Below are positions 54,901 to 62,831 of a stretch of DNA of 64,000 nt, in pieces. Made by a program: the position numbers and the translations under genes. The stretch's first letter is position 1; every line of letters starts with the position of its first letter. This DNA comes from Niastella sp966211305 (GTDB taxonomy: Bacteria > Bacteroidota > Bacteroidia > Chitinophagales > Chitinophagaceae): NCBI GenBank assembly GCA_966211305.1, contig CBIHPC010000008.1, positions 13,688 through 77,687 of the forward strand. The letters run 5' to 3'. The notes under the pieces were generated by a model. The model worked only from the letters and a program-made list of their open reading frames with translations, made no database searches and was not told where the DNA came from.

Positions 54901-55172
54901 CATTTATTGTTTGCGGCATCCCAGCGGTAAGCGCCGCCTACATCGGTGCGGCAGTATCTGTCGCCCGATGTTTTGTGAGTAATGATCCCTGTCACAAATC
55001 CGCCACCGCCAATAGGTGCGTTTTTCCAGGTATAACCTGAAGTTTGGCCCTGTACCTGAAAGGCAGGAAACAAATTGATCAAAAGAAATAAATACAGTAA
55101 GGCACGTGGTTTTATACCGGCCGTTGGGTACACTTTGGCCGACAGAAAACCGGGTAGATAAAAATGCAGCAT
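51918..55172 (-). CDS. GH74 endo-xyloglucanase with Ig-like, PA14 and T9SS sorting domains
   Basis: 1084 residues. After a signal segment ending VQGQ, the double seven-bladed propeller starts YTWKNAPIGGGGFV and has the catalytic Asp77 in CRTDVGGAYRWD, IGVDALALDP, GERLAVDPNN and many Asp-box or BNR units (KSTDAGVTW, STDGGSSW). A second Asp in APVADQVN (about residue 570) is a candidate partner. Next come an Ig/PKD-like domain (about 735-815), a PA14 module (about 833-983) and a T9SS tail (about 1010-1084, from LYPNPASKGRF to FTRKLIVK). GH74 cleaves the xyloglucan backbone. This enzyme should act outside the cell, exported by type IX secretion, and is the strongest sign that the locus targets xyloglucan. 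Confidence 0.92.
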   Translation of the reverse strand: MLHFYLPGFLSAKVYPTAGIKPRALLYLFLLINLFPAFQVQGQTSGYTWKNAPIGGGGFVTGIITHKTSGDRYCRTDVGGAYRWDAANNKWVQLLDWLNESENGFIGVDALALDPQNANNVYMLCGTSYINSGRTAILKSTDKGNTFTYTDVTAKFKTHGNGSGRGNGERLAVDPNNSNILFCGTRENGLWKSTDAGVTWNLAWNGVTATANGNGICFVLFDPSGSVVNGASQTIYIGVSRTGAATIYRSTDGGATFTDISATTVFMPHRAALQGTTMYVTYSDNEGPQSGNGDGKLYKLNTATGVWTNVTPVHSKDYAYGGVSIDPTNVNRVIVSTCGMYWNNQFGTGWGDFIFLSTDGGSSWTLKNGTNATYDANGMAWSNGGAVNWMDCIEFDQDNLSKVRVIGGGGVYTCSDITAANPSWKYDVVGIEETALLDGTSIPGGPFISSFGDVSGFIHEPLTSYPSQKLSPPGGYNNHSIAYAAANPNKVVRIANEGNVVYYSTNMGATWTAASSNMGAAGRVAVSADGGTILHCPAGSSTTYYTTNNGGSWSACSGVSLGDAAPVADQVNSNYFYIYHPFNGQLYRSTNKGVSFSVAGTPGASTANYPWEPVLIRTVPGFEGHMWVPLGRNGLKYSTNAGVAYTTVPNVTYCKTVGVGIAMPGAGYPTIFIWGTVSGVTGLFRSTDQGVTWLRLNDDAHEFAGAPLLIGDMNVAGRVYMSAGGGRGVIYWEPAACTPTSITPYVQLNGGTWQQTANATVTAGGSVLFGPQPVTGGSWSWSGPDNFNAATREAGISNIQMNQAGNYVATYTNSGGCQSTQTFNLAVTGSILREYWTGISGTAISSLTSNINYPNNPSGTQQIQSLEGPTNWAENYGTRIRGYIHPAVSGSYTFWVAGDDNTELYLSTTDNPANSVRIAYVNGWTNSREWNKYATQQSAAINLTAGQKYYVEVLHKEGGGGDNVAVAWQGPGISQQVIAGNYLSPFVTGAGGSTGARITPEANTSGQVISLYPNPASKGRFTILLPEASENAVISIYDIQGRMLYKKSTRSNNRIEIDARLKAGHYIVRINWSTFSFTRKLIVK

Positions 55173-55226
55173 AATCGTTAGGTTTTATGGCATAAATCTA
55201 CCCCGATGTTCTATGCTACAGGGTTC

Positions 55227-55260
55227 TCAAATGTTACATAATATGGCCCAAAATGTTACT
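55227..55260 (-). promoter_or_regulatory. 22-bp-spaced direct repeat upstream of GH74 (proposed HTCS site D)
   Basis: TCAAATGTTACA (55227-55238) and CAAAATGTTACT (55249-55260) are 22 bases apart with GG at 55245-55246. The site is 55-88 bases upstream of the GH74 ATG. A TAgaTTTA box (55193-55200, minus strand), one base off the -7 consensus, lies between the site and the gene. Confidence 0.6.
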
Positions 55261-55396
55261 TCGTTCTATACAAACCCTGCTTTTTAGTAAACTGGTGCAG
55301 GAAACAGGTTCTATGAAGATTTCTCAAAGATCTGTAAAGGGTAACAGGCATTACACCAAACAAATACCGGCAACAGCATCAGTCGGTTCATCCTGC

Positions 55397-57040
55397 CTAA
55401 TTAATCTTGAATACAAGAGCATAGGTAAGCGCAGGCCTGTTTTCGGGCAGGGTAATTTCCAGTGCTTCACTATTTCTTTGAAAACGCAAATCACCGCCGC
55501 CTGTCATTTCCACTTTGGTTATTGCACCGGGCCGCAGCGCATTTCCTTCAGAAAGGCTTTTGATCCTCACCTTTCCATCTTCGGGCCAGCCAAATACGAT
55601 CGCATATAACGTGTCTCCCTTAACTGTAAAACGCATATCGGCCGCGCCGAAAGGTTTACCCTTGCCTTCGTTGAATCCGGGGCCCGACAATTGAGCCGTT
55701 TCAGTGGTAGCAGGCCCTTCGCCATATACCTTCCAGGGTCTTGTATCGAAGATACATTCGGCATTCAATTTCATCCAGGCCGCTATTTCTTCGAGGATAG
55801 CTTTTTCCTGGTCATCGATAGTGCCATTTCCTTTTACCGGGATGTTCAACAGCAGGTTGCCGTTCTTACTAACTACATCGGCCAGAGTATGTATCACCGT
55901 TTTGGCCGATTTGTATGATCTGTTATCATACACTCTTTTATCGTAGTGCCACCCGCCGATACAGGTATCTGTTTGCCAGGTGAAAGGCTCTATTACATTG
56001 CTTTGCCCGCGTTCAATATCCCACACCATGCATTTGCGCTGCATTTCATTGAGGATCTTTCCGTTCAGCACCGCGTTGAGTGTGCCTTTATTCCGTTTAA
56101 TGCTCTGGTTGTAATGATGTGCGGCAATGCGAAGGCCTACGTCATTGAGCGTATGGAACGGCAGCACCGTATCGTCGAAGTAGATCAACTCGGGTTCATA
56201 CTTATCGATAAGCTCAATGGTTCTTTTAAAGAATTTTTCGCAATACGCTTTTGACGGAATTGACGCGCCGCCGCCCCAGTTCCACTGGCTATGGATAATG
56301 CCATTGTCGGTTGAACTTTTACTGAGCGGGTGGTTCTGCGCATAAAGTTCCTGTGGGTCCAGTCCTTCCCACCAGGCGCCTTTTCCATCTTTTTTTGTCA
56401 ATTTACCGTCATAGGGAATGCCAGCCATGGGTCCGCTCTTATCTGCCCGTTGCGCTACCTCGAACCAGGTCCACGCATGCGCTGCATGCACGCTTACGCC
56501 AAATGGCAAACCCAGTTTTTTGGCCGCTTTGGCCCAACCGGCAATGAGATCTTTTTTGGGACCTACTTTTACCGAGTTCCATGACTGGTACTTTGAATTC
56601 CATAGGTCGAGGTTATCGTGGTGATTGGCCATGGCAAAAAAATACTTTGCACCAACCCGCTTGTACAATGAAACCAGCTCTTCGGGGTTCCATTGTTCAG
56701 CTTTCCACTGATGTATCACATCTTTAAAACCAAATTTTGAAGGATGGCCATATTTCTGAAGATGGTATTTGTAATGATCGCTTCCTTCCTCATACATGCC
56801 ACGGGCATACCAGTCGCCATGTTCGGGCTCACATTGAGGCCCCCAGTGCGCCCATAAGCCAAACTTTGCGTTCCGGTACCATTCGGGTACCGAATAGCCC
56901 TGTAATGATTCCCAGGTTGGCTGAAAAGGGCCTTTTGCAACCGGGTCAAAGTTTTCGAAGAAGGCCGCACCTGCCTGTTTTGATAAAAGATAAGCAGGCA
57001 GGGATAAGCCCAATTGTTTTATAAGCGTTCGCCTGTTCAT
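55397..57040 (-). CDS. GH29 alpha-L-fucosidase, twin-arginine type signal
   Basis: 547 residues. The N-terminus MNRRTLIKQLGLSLPAYLL has an RR pair before a hydrophobic stretch, as in Tat or SusD-locus secreted fucosidases. The barrel shows KFGLWAHWGPQ, YFFAMANHHDN, and nucleophile Asp289 in ELIYFDDTV, then NGNLLLNIPVKGNG and a C-terminal beta-sandwich. Alpha-L-fucosidases of this family act on terminal fucose, here plausibly from fucogalactoxyloglucan. It starts within the four last bases of the mutarotase gene, so the two are translationally coupled. Its motifs differ from the truncated GH29 at 28840. Confidence 0.93.
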   Translation of the reverse strand: MNRRTLIKQLGLSLPAYLLSKQAGAAFFENFDPVAKGPFQPTWESLQGYSVPEWYRNAKFGLWAHWGPQCEPEHGDWYARGMYEEGSDHYKYHLQKYGHPSKFGFKDVIHQWKAEQWNPEELVSLYKRVGAKYFFAMANHHDNLDLWNSKYQSWNSVKVGPKKDLIAGWAKAAKKLGLPFGVSVHAAHAWTWFEVAQRADKSGPMAGIPYDGKLTKKDGKGAWWEGLDPQELYAQNHPLSKSSTDNGIIHSQWNWGGGASIPSKAYCEKFFKRTIELIDKYEPELIYFDDTVLPFHTLNDVGLRIAAHHYNQSIKRNKGTLNAVLNGKILNEMQRKCMVWDIERGQSNVIEPFTWQTDTCIGGWHYDKRVYDNRSYKSAKTVIHTLADVVSKNGNLLLNIPVKGNGTIDDQEKAILEEIAAWMKLNAECIFDTRPWKVYGEGPATTETAQLSGPGFNEGKGKPFGAADMRFTVKGDTLYAIVFGWPEDGKVRIKSLSEGNALRPGAITKVEMTGGGDLRFQRNSEALEITLPENRPALTYALVFKIN

Positions 57041-57393
57041 GGCTGTTGTTTATTTTGGTGTAATTCGAATATTTTATTCATAACGATCCATTTCTCCCCT
57101 TCTTTCGCCCAGGGAAGCGGCTGCTGGAACTTCCACATCAGTTGTTCCCATTCCTGCACTTTCTGATTGCCGGCGTCCATTGCGTTTTTTTCCTCGAAGG
57201 AAAAGCTTTCGTCCGTTTCCATGATCATGAACAACCGGTTGCCGGTACGATAGATCTCCATGTTGGCTATTCCTGCATCTTTAATACTTTTTCTTATTTC
57301 GGGCCAGCCGTTTTCAGCCCGGTGCCAATGTTCATATTCGGCTATGAGCGCCGGATCATCTCTTAGATCCAGCGCAAGGGTGTATCGTTTCAT
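57037..57393 (-). CDS. L-rhamnose mutarotase family protein (possible L-fucose mutarotase)
   Basis: 118 residues, no signal peptide, cytoplasmic. MKRYTLALDLRDDPALIAEYEHWH, then IRKSIKDAGIANMEIYRTGNRLFMIMETDESF and EWEQLMWKFQQPLP match the small dimeric RhaM/DUF718 family that interconverts alpha and beta anomers of 6-deoxy sugars. It is the first gene before a fucosidase that overlaps it by four bases, with no rhamnosidase in the window. L-fucose is therefore the more likely physiological sugar, an inference from context. A minus-strand TACATTTG box at 57518-57525 is a good -7 candidate, giving a leader of about 115 bases. Confidence 0.88.
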   Translation of the reverse strand: MKRYTLALDLRDDPALIAEYEHWHRAENGWPEIRKSIKDAGIANMEIYRTGNRLFMIMETDESFSFEEKNAMDAGNQKVQEWEQLMWKFQQPLPWAKEGEKWIVMNKIFELHQNKQQP

Positions 57394-57810
57394 GGTTATA
57401 CTACTAACGATGTTTTAGATGATGAATAAGTCCGGGATTATATACAAAAGGCCAGGAGAATAAAAAGACAAAGAAAGGCGATAGCAGTAAGATAGTTTGC
57501 TTATTATTCATATGGCTCAAATGTAAATGTAAATAGCAACCTGTACATCGTTATCCAGGCGGCAACAAGCATAGAACAAATTTAACCGTAGTATTCCTGT
57601 TACAGTACAATGAATAAGACTTTGTTTTATACAAATCCGACTTTTTAGCATGTCGTATGGAAACGGTATCAGGCAGGCACATTGAAACAACTTTTTCGTA
57701 CCGTGGTTCATTGTTTAACCGGGTATTATCTCAATTTTCCTTATTCCCTTTCTTTGGTGGCATAATTTTTAAAATAATAATTATACATTTTTTCATTTAA
57801 AACTTACGTT
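57394..57810. other. 417-base divergent intergenic region
   Basis: It lies between the mutarotase (minus) and the small disordered protein (plus). The perfect TAnnTTTG match on the minus strand at 57518-57525 is a candidate mutarotase-fucosidase promoter. For the plus-strand gene only A/T-rich sequence with TAcaTTTT (57784-57791) is seen. One half of the direct-repeat motif (TCAAATGTAAA, 57517) occurs without its 22-bp partner. A minus-strand 64-codon frame here has no protein-like features. Confidence 0.5.
57518..57525 (-). promoter_or_regulatory. Candidate -7 promoter box for the mutarotase-fucosidase pair
   Basis: On the minus strand the bases read TACATTTG, matching TAnnTTTG fully. No TTTG is found at 19-21 bases upstream. 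Confidence 0.35.
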
Positions 57811-58032
57811 ATGCCAGGAAAGAACAGATCGATCGGTGGCCGGGGGAACGAACAGGGCGGCCCGAATATGGGTAATGATATCAGCCGCGATATCAGCCGT
57901 GAGGTACAGTCTGACGACACTCCTGCCGAAGTAGTAAGGGATAAGAAAAAAAAGCCGGAGAAATCAAAAACAGAAGGTGAGCAGAAAAATCCTCAACAAC
58001 AGCAGGAAAATGATGACGAAATAGGACAATAG
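57811..58032 (+). CDS. Small hydrophilic, probably disordered protein
   Basis: 73 residues beginning MPGKNRSIGGRGNEQGG. It has a repeated NDISRDISREVQ stretch in the middle and a tail very rich in Lys, Glu and Gln (KKKKPEKSKTEGEQ, PQQQQENDDEIGQ). There is no signal peptide, membrane segment, cysteine or recognisable fold. The ATG follows an A/T-rich promoter-like stretch with no Shine-Dalgarno sequence, as is normal here. It stands alone between the fucosidase operon and the mutasome operon. A cytoplasmic stress or nucleic-acid-associated role is imaginable but unsupported. Being isolated with its own A/T-rich upstream region makes it more likely a gene than a chance frame. Confidence 0.6.
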   Translation: MPGKNRSIGGRGNEQGGPNMGNDISRDISREVQSDDTPAEVVRDKKKKPEKSKTEGEQKNPQQQQENDDEIGQ

Positions 58033-58135
58033 GGTGCTTTTGTGTAAAGTACAAATACATTCATGGAATTAACAGAAAATTGGTAACAGTAAACTGGCTG
58101 CTTAGCGGCCGGTTTATTTGTAGCTATAAGGTGAA

Positions 58136-61100
58136 CTATTTAAAATTCCTCGCTTCCCCAAACAGATTACCGGTAACCGGCTTTTCATCGCCGCCGGCCA
58201 GGGTTGATAAAGCGGCCTGCTCTTTTTGTGTAGCGGTTAAACGCTTCAGCAGTTTTGAAAAGTTATAACATGCAGCTACCACTACATGTATTACCTCCCC
58301 TTCAATTTGCAGTTTACCTTCAACCATTATAAGCCGTGACTGCAGAATGTCCTTCCGGTAAAGATCGAACAGGTTTTGAAACACTACCAGGTTGGCCCAG
58401 CCGGTTTCATCTTCAATGGTCATAAAACATACGCCGCTTGCTGTGCCGGGCCGCTGCCGTACCAAAATAAGCCCCGACACTTTAACCAGGTCTCCGTCTT
58501 TCAGGCCTGACAGTTCTTTTATGGGCGTAATATGTAACTGATCGAGCTTCTCCCTGATAAAACTTACCGGATGCGCCTTTAATGAAAGCGATAGCGAAGC
58601 ATAGTCCTGCACCACATGTTCCGATTCGGTCATTTCGGGCAACTGAACCTTTTCATCTTTTGCTTCAGCAGGCTGCTGACCTTTGAACAACTCAATGGAA
58701 GTATCTTTTGTTGAAACCTCCCATAATGCCTGCCGCCGGTTGAGCCCTACAGAACGAAAAGCATCGGCATCCGCCAGTTTTTCAAGGCAGGTTTCCGGCA
58801 GCTTCAATTCACGAATTGCATCAATGGAAGCAAAAGCATTTATACGGTGTGCCACCATTTTTGCAATATCTTCTTCTTTAATCCCTTTCACCTGTCTGAA
58901 CCCAAGCCGCAATGCGCAGAATTTTCCTGATTTTTCCTCCAGCGTATTATCCCAGCAGGAATAATTAACATCTACCGGCCTTACCTCAACCCCATGATTT
59001 TTTGCGTCAATAACTATCTGCGCAGGCTGGTAAAAGCCCATAGGCATACTATTCAGTAATGCACCCGCAAATACATCGGGGTAAAAACATTTTAACCAGC
59101 TGCTAACGTAAACCAATAATGCAAAACTGGCTGCATGGCTTTCGGGGAACCCATAACTGCCAAAACCTTCCAGTTGTTTGAATACCCTTAGCGCGAATTC
59201 GGCGGAATACCCCCTTGCAGTCATTCCGGTGATCAGCTTTTCGCGAAATTTAGCTACCATTCCTTTCGCCTTGAATGTGGCCATGCTCCTTCGAAGCTCA
59301 TCGGCTTCGGCCGGCGTAAAACCTGCCGCTACAATAGCTATTTTCATGGCCTGCTCCTGAAATAAGGGAACCCCTAGTGTGCGGCCGAGTATCTCTTCCA
59401 GTTCTCTGGAAGGATATTCCACCGGTTCTTCGCCATTCCTGCGCCTCAAATAAGGATGTACCATGTCGCCCTGGATGGGCCCGGGCCTTACGATGGCCAC
59501 TTCAATTACCAGGTCATAAAATGTTTTTGGCCGCAAACGCGGCAACATACTTTGCTGCGCCCGGCTTTCTATTTGAAAAACACCTATTGTATCGGCATGG
59601 GAGATCATTTCATATACCGCAGGATCATCCTGGGGTATATTGGCCAGCGTAAGGTCAAGATCGTAATGTTGTTTTGCCAGGTCAAATGCTTTGCGAATAC
59701 AGGTTAACATGCCCAATGCCAGCACATCCACTTTCATGAACCCGAGCGCATCGATATCATCTTTATTCCATTCAATACAGGTGCGGTTGTCCATTCTTGC
59801 ATTCAACACCGGCACAAGATCGGTGAGTTTTCCGCGGGTGATCACAAAGCCACCGGTATGTTGCCCCAACTGCCGCGGAAAGCCCATGAATGCATTCGTT
59901 AGTTCGAGCACCTTTTGTAAATGCGCATCGCCGGGGTCAAGTCCCTGCTGCCTGATCGTTTGCTCTTCTATTCGTTCAGCAATTGAATCCCAGATGGCGC
60001 CAGACAACCTGTTGATGGTATCAACCGAAATACCCATGGCTTTAGCCACATCGCGCAACGCCCCTTTCTGATGCTGTTGGGTTACGGTAGCTACAATAGC
60101 TGCCCGGTGGCGCCCATACTTTTCATACACATATTGAATTACCTCTTCGCGCCGCTCGTGTTCGAAATCAACGTCGATATCGGGCGGTTCATTACGGGCC
60201 GAACTGATAAAGCGCTCAAACAGGAGATCGAATTTGGCAGGGTTTACACTGGTGATACCCAAACAGTAACATACGGTAGAATTAGCCGCGGAACCGCGCC
60301 CCTGGCACAGGATGGCTTTCGACCGGGCAAAACGTACTATATCATACACCGTAAGAAAATAAGAGGCATAGTTCATTTGTTCAATGAACGCCAGTTCGTA
60401 TTTTATCGCAGCCGAGGTTTTTTCAGGAATGTTGTCGCCGAACCGCTCATGCGCCCCCTGCCAGGCCAGCATGGTCAGTTCTTCCTGCGGGCTACGCCCT
60501 TCAGTGGTAATTTCTTCGGGATATTCATACTTCAGGGAATCGAGGTTGAACTGGCAGGCATCAGCTATTTGCTGTGAATTTGAAATGGTTGCAGGATACT
60601 GCCTGAACAACCGCGCCATTTCCGATTGTGGTTTCAAAAATCTTTCAGCATTGGCATGCAACAAGAAACCTGCATTATTTATTGTGCATTTTTCGCGTAT
60701 ACAGGTTACAATATCCTGCAGCTCGCGGCGGGCAGGTTCATGATAATGCACGTCATTGGTGGCAACAAGCGGAATATGGAGGTCATTCGACAATTGCATG
60801 AGCCTGTAAATATATTTTGCATCGTATGCATAATAACGCCGGGTAACGGCTATGTAAAGCTGCTTTAATGCCGCTCTGTATTCTTTTAAGTTTTCTATAA
60901 ACGGATCATCGAATTCCCATTGTTCATTTAACTGATCGGGCGGCAATGCGATAAATAACATTCCCGCTGCATGTTCAAACACGTCTTTTTTATATAAATG
61001 GCACTCCCCTTTTTCTGCCCGTAAATTCCCTTTCGACAATAACCGGCAAAGGTTTGAATAAGCAGCATTATCTGTAGGGTATGCAAGTAAAGGGGCGCCA

Positions 61101-61312
61101 TCGAGCAGATCGAGCCGGCAACCAACGATCAACCTGATGCCGGCTTTTTTTGCAGCCACATGGGCACGCACCATTCCTGCCAGTGTATTGCGATCTGTGA
61201 CAGCTATAGCCTTATAACCCAGCCCGGCGGCATAGTCGATCAGTTCTTCGGGATGACTTGCTCCGCGGAGAAAACTAAAATTGCTGGTTACCTGTAATTC
61301 AATATATCCCAT
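58136..61312 (-). CDS. dnaE2: Error-prone DNA polymerase III alpha subunit (DnaE2/ImuC)
   Basis: 1058 residues, the usual size of DnaE2. The PHP domain begins YIELQVTSNFSFLRGASHPEEL. The polymerase core has CQGRGSAANSTVCYCLGI and the metal-binding aspartates 378, 380 and 382 in PDIDVDF. Further motifs are GQHTGGFVI, DVLALGMLT and ESHAASFALLVY, and a C-terminal OB fold (LVRQRPGTASGVCFMTIED) ends the chain. It performs lesion bypass and induced mutagenesis together with ImuA and ImuB. It is third in the operon, 15 bases after imuB. Shorter length than DnaE1, and the gene neighbours, make the DnaE2 call secure. Confidence 0.95.
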   Translation of the reverse strand: MGYIELQVTSNFSFLRGASHPEELIDYAAGLGYKAIAVTDRNTLAGMVRAHVAAKKAGIRLIVGCRLDLLDGAPLLAYPTDNAAYSNLCRLLSKGNLRAEKGECHLYKKDVFEHAAGMLFIALPPDQLNEQWEFDDPFIENLKEYRAALKQLYIAVTRRYYAYDAKYIYRLMQLSNDLHIPLVATNDVHYHEPARRELQDIVTCIREKCTINNAGFLLHANAERFLKPQSEMARLFRQYPATISNSQQIADACQFNLDSLKYEYPEEITTEGRSPQEELTMLAWQGAHERFGDNIPEKTSAAIKYELAFIEQMNYASYFLTVYDIVRFARSKAILCQGRGSAANSTVCYCLGITSVNPAKFDLLFERFISSARNEPPDIDVDFEHERREEVIQYVYEKYGRHRAAIVATVTQQHQKGALRDVAKAMGISVDTINRLSGAIWDSIAERIEEQTIRQQGLDPGDAHLQKVLELTNAFMGFPRQLGQHTGGFVITRGKLTDLVPVLNARMDNRTCIEWNKDDIDALGFMKVDVLALGMLTCIRKAFDLAKQHYDLDLTLANIPQDDPAVYEMISHADTIGVFQIESRAQQSMLPRLRPKTFYDLVIEVAIVRPGPIQGDMVHPYLRRRNGEEPVEYPSRELEEILGRTLGVPLFQEQAMKIAIVAAGFTPAEADELRRSMATFKAKGMVAKFREKLITGMTARGYSAEFALRVFKQLEGFGSYGFPESHAASFALLVYVSSWLKCFYPDVFAGALLNSMPMGFYQPAQIVIDAKNHGVEVRPVDVNYSCWDNTLEEKSGKFCALRLGFRQVKGIKEEDIAKMVAHRINAFASIDAIRELKLPETCLEKLADADAFRSVGLNRRQALWEVSTKDTSIELFKGQQPAEAKDEKVQLPEMTESEHVVQDYASLSLSLKAHPVSFIREKLDQLHITPIKELSGLKDGDLVKVSGLILVRQRPGTASGVCFMTIEDETGWANLVVFQNLFDLYRKDILQSRLIMVEGKLQIEGEVIHVVVAACYNFSKLLKRLTATQKEQAALSTLAGGDEKPVTGNLFGEARNFK

Positions 61313-61327
61313 ACCTCATTTCTTTTT

Positions 61328-62830
61328 TCAGGCAAAAAAACCATGCAGATACCAGCCATAGGTTTTTGCTGCATCATAATGCCCCGAACGGAACAACCAG
61401 AACCGCTGCCCGTTCTCGTCTTCTACACAGTAATAATCGCGGTGTTGCCCCTGCTGCAGCCACCATTCCTGTTCTATACGTTCCGGCCCATCGGCCCTTA
61501 CAATTTTATGCAGTTTACCTTTGTAACGGAAATGCAACGGCGGATAGTCAGGAACAGGCGCAGTTACTTCTATAGCCTGCGGTTCTGCCAGTAAATGTAA
61601 AGGCCGGGGATGATCCGTTCTCCAGTTGGTTGTTGGGTGCTCCTGCAGTGAGATCACCGGTTTGAAACTGCGCTCAGGCCAGTAATGTTCATCGGGCACA
61701 TACCGGTGATAGCAATTATTGCCAAAGCGCATAGTAAACCTGTCTAATAATTCTGATAAACCGGTATCATTCAAACCACCCTGTTGTTCCCATAATCTTT
61801 CCTGCCCGTGCCCGTGGTCTTCGGTTTTTAGTGCTTCAAGAATGAATAACTCGATACCTAAGGCCGGTTCAATGGCTGATAATTTATTTTCAAATAATTT
61901 AAATAAGTGCTGCGTATTCCGCGAGGGGCGGTTGGTGCCTATCTCCACCTGTATGGTTATATCATCAACCCGGTGACATTGTAACCGGGCACACCGTAGC
62001 CCTTTTTGTTCTTTTTCGAGTCGATGACACAATTTCTTCAATAGCGCTTCGAGGGCAATTTCAATCCCGGTTAAGGTAACAATGGGTTCAAGGCAGGGCA
62101 AACGTTCCTGGTAAGGCGCTATGGGTACTACGGGCTGCATAAACTCCGGTTCATTACCGAGGGCCTGATCGAGTTTCAGTAAAAATGCCTGTCCGAACCT
62201 TCGCCGTAATGCAGATCGCTGTATGCTTATGAAATCGCTTACCTGGTGAAGTCCTAATTTGTAAAGGCGTTCTACCAGTTCCTGATCAATACGAAGGGAT
62301 GCAGGTGGTAATTCAGCCAACTCATCTGATTGCATATTGTGTTCTATCACCGGTGATCTTTTTCCATACCGCGCAATGGCCCAGGCCGCACCAATGGTGT
62401 CGGCCATTCCAACCCGTACCTGGTAGCCCCGCTCCTGCAACCGTTTAATGATGGCTGTTAAATAGTCAACATCTCCACCCCATAAATGCGCGCAGCCTGA
62501 GGCATCGAATAGCAATGCATCAGTGCCATCGATGGCCACACAGGGTGTAAACCTGATACACCATGCCGCTAATTTTTGCAATAGTTTTTTACTCAGCTCA
62601 GGTATGGGATCTACAACTTGAAGTGAAGGAATGATAACACGGGCATCGGCCAGTACCATTCCCTTTTTTATTCCCTGCTCTTCGGCCAACCGGTTAACGG
62701 CGGTGATGATCAAACGGCCATGTTCGGGAGTGGCAATAACAAATGGAATTTGCCCAAGCACCGGCTGCCGTTGAACAAACCAGTCTGTTTGGAGGTGATG
62801 AAACCAAATGGATACAAAACGTTTGTTCAT
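61328..62830 (-). CDS. imuB: ImuB, Y-family polymerase-like mutasome adaptor
   Basis: 500 residues from the ATG at 62828-62830 (a longer frame adds 23 residues that overlap imuA). The fold is that of Y-family polymerases: FVSIWFHHLQTDW at the start, RYGKRSP and a helix-hairpin-helix with GLHQVSDFISI, and a little-finger-like region. The catalytic acids are absent: the usual D-x-D/N-x-F is FHHLQTD, and the palm SIDE is AIDG. That is the hallmark of ImuB, which does not polymerise but links ImuA, DnaE2 and the clamp. The C-terminus has the YYCVEDENGQRFWLFRSG segment typical of ImuB. It starts one base after the imuA stop. Confidence 0.93.
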   Translation of the reverse strand: MNKRFVSIWFHHLQTDWFVQRQPVLGQIPFVIATPEHGRLIITAVNRLAEEQGIKKGMVLADARVIIPSLQVVDPIPELSKKLLQKLAAWCIRFTPCVAIDGTDALLFDASGCAHLWGGDVDYLTAIIKRLQERGYQVRVGMADTIGAAWAIARYGKRSPVIEHNMQSDELAELPPASLRIDQELVERLYKLGLHQVSDFISIQRSALRRRFGQAFLLKLDQALGNEPEFMQPVVPIAPYQERLPCLEPIVTLTGIEIALEALLKKLCHRLEKEQKGLRCARLQCHRVDDITIQVEIGTNRPSRNTQHLFKLFENKLSAIEPALGIELFILEALKTEDHGHGQERLWEQQGGLNDTGLSELLDRFTMRFGNNCYHRYVPDEHYWPERSFKPVISLQEHPTTNWRTDHPRPLHLLAEPQAIEVTAPVPDYPPLHFRYKGKLHKIVRADGPERIEQEWWLQQGQHRDYYCVEDENGQRFWLFRSGHYDAAKTYGWYLHGFFA

Positions 62831-62831
62831 G

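Noticed and set aside
54306..55040. Antisense frame of 244 codons inside GH74
   Set aside because: Shadow of the Gly/Asn/Thr-rich propeller repeats; no start context or family features.
57517..57711. Minus-strand frame of 64 codons between mutarotase and small protein
   Set aside because: No signal, fold or domain pattern, no hydrophobic periodicity, and it covers the candidate promoter of the mutarotase.
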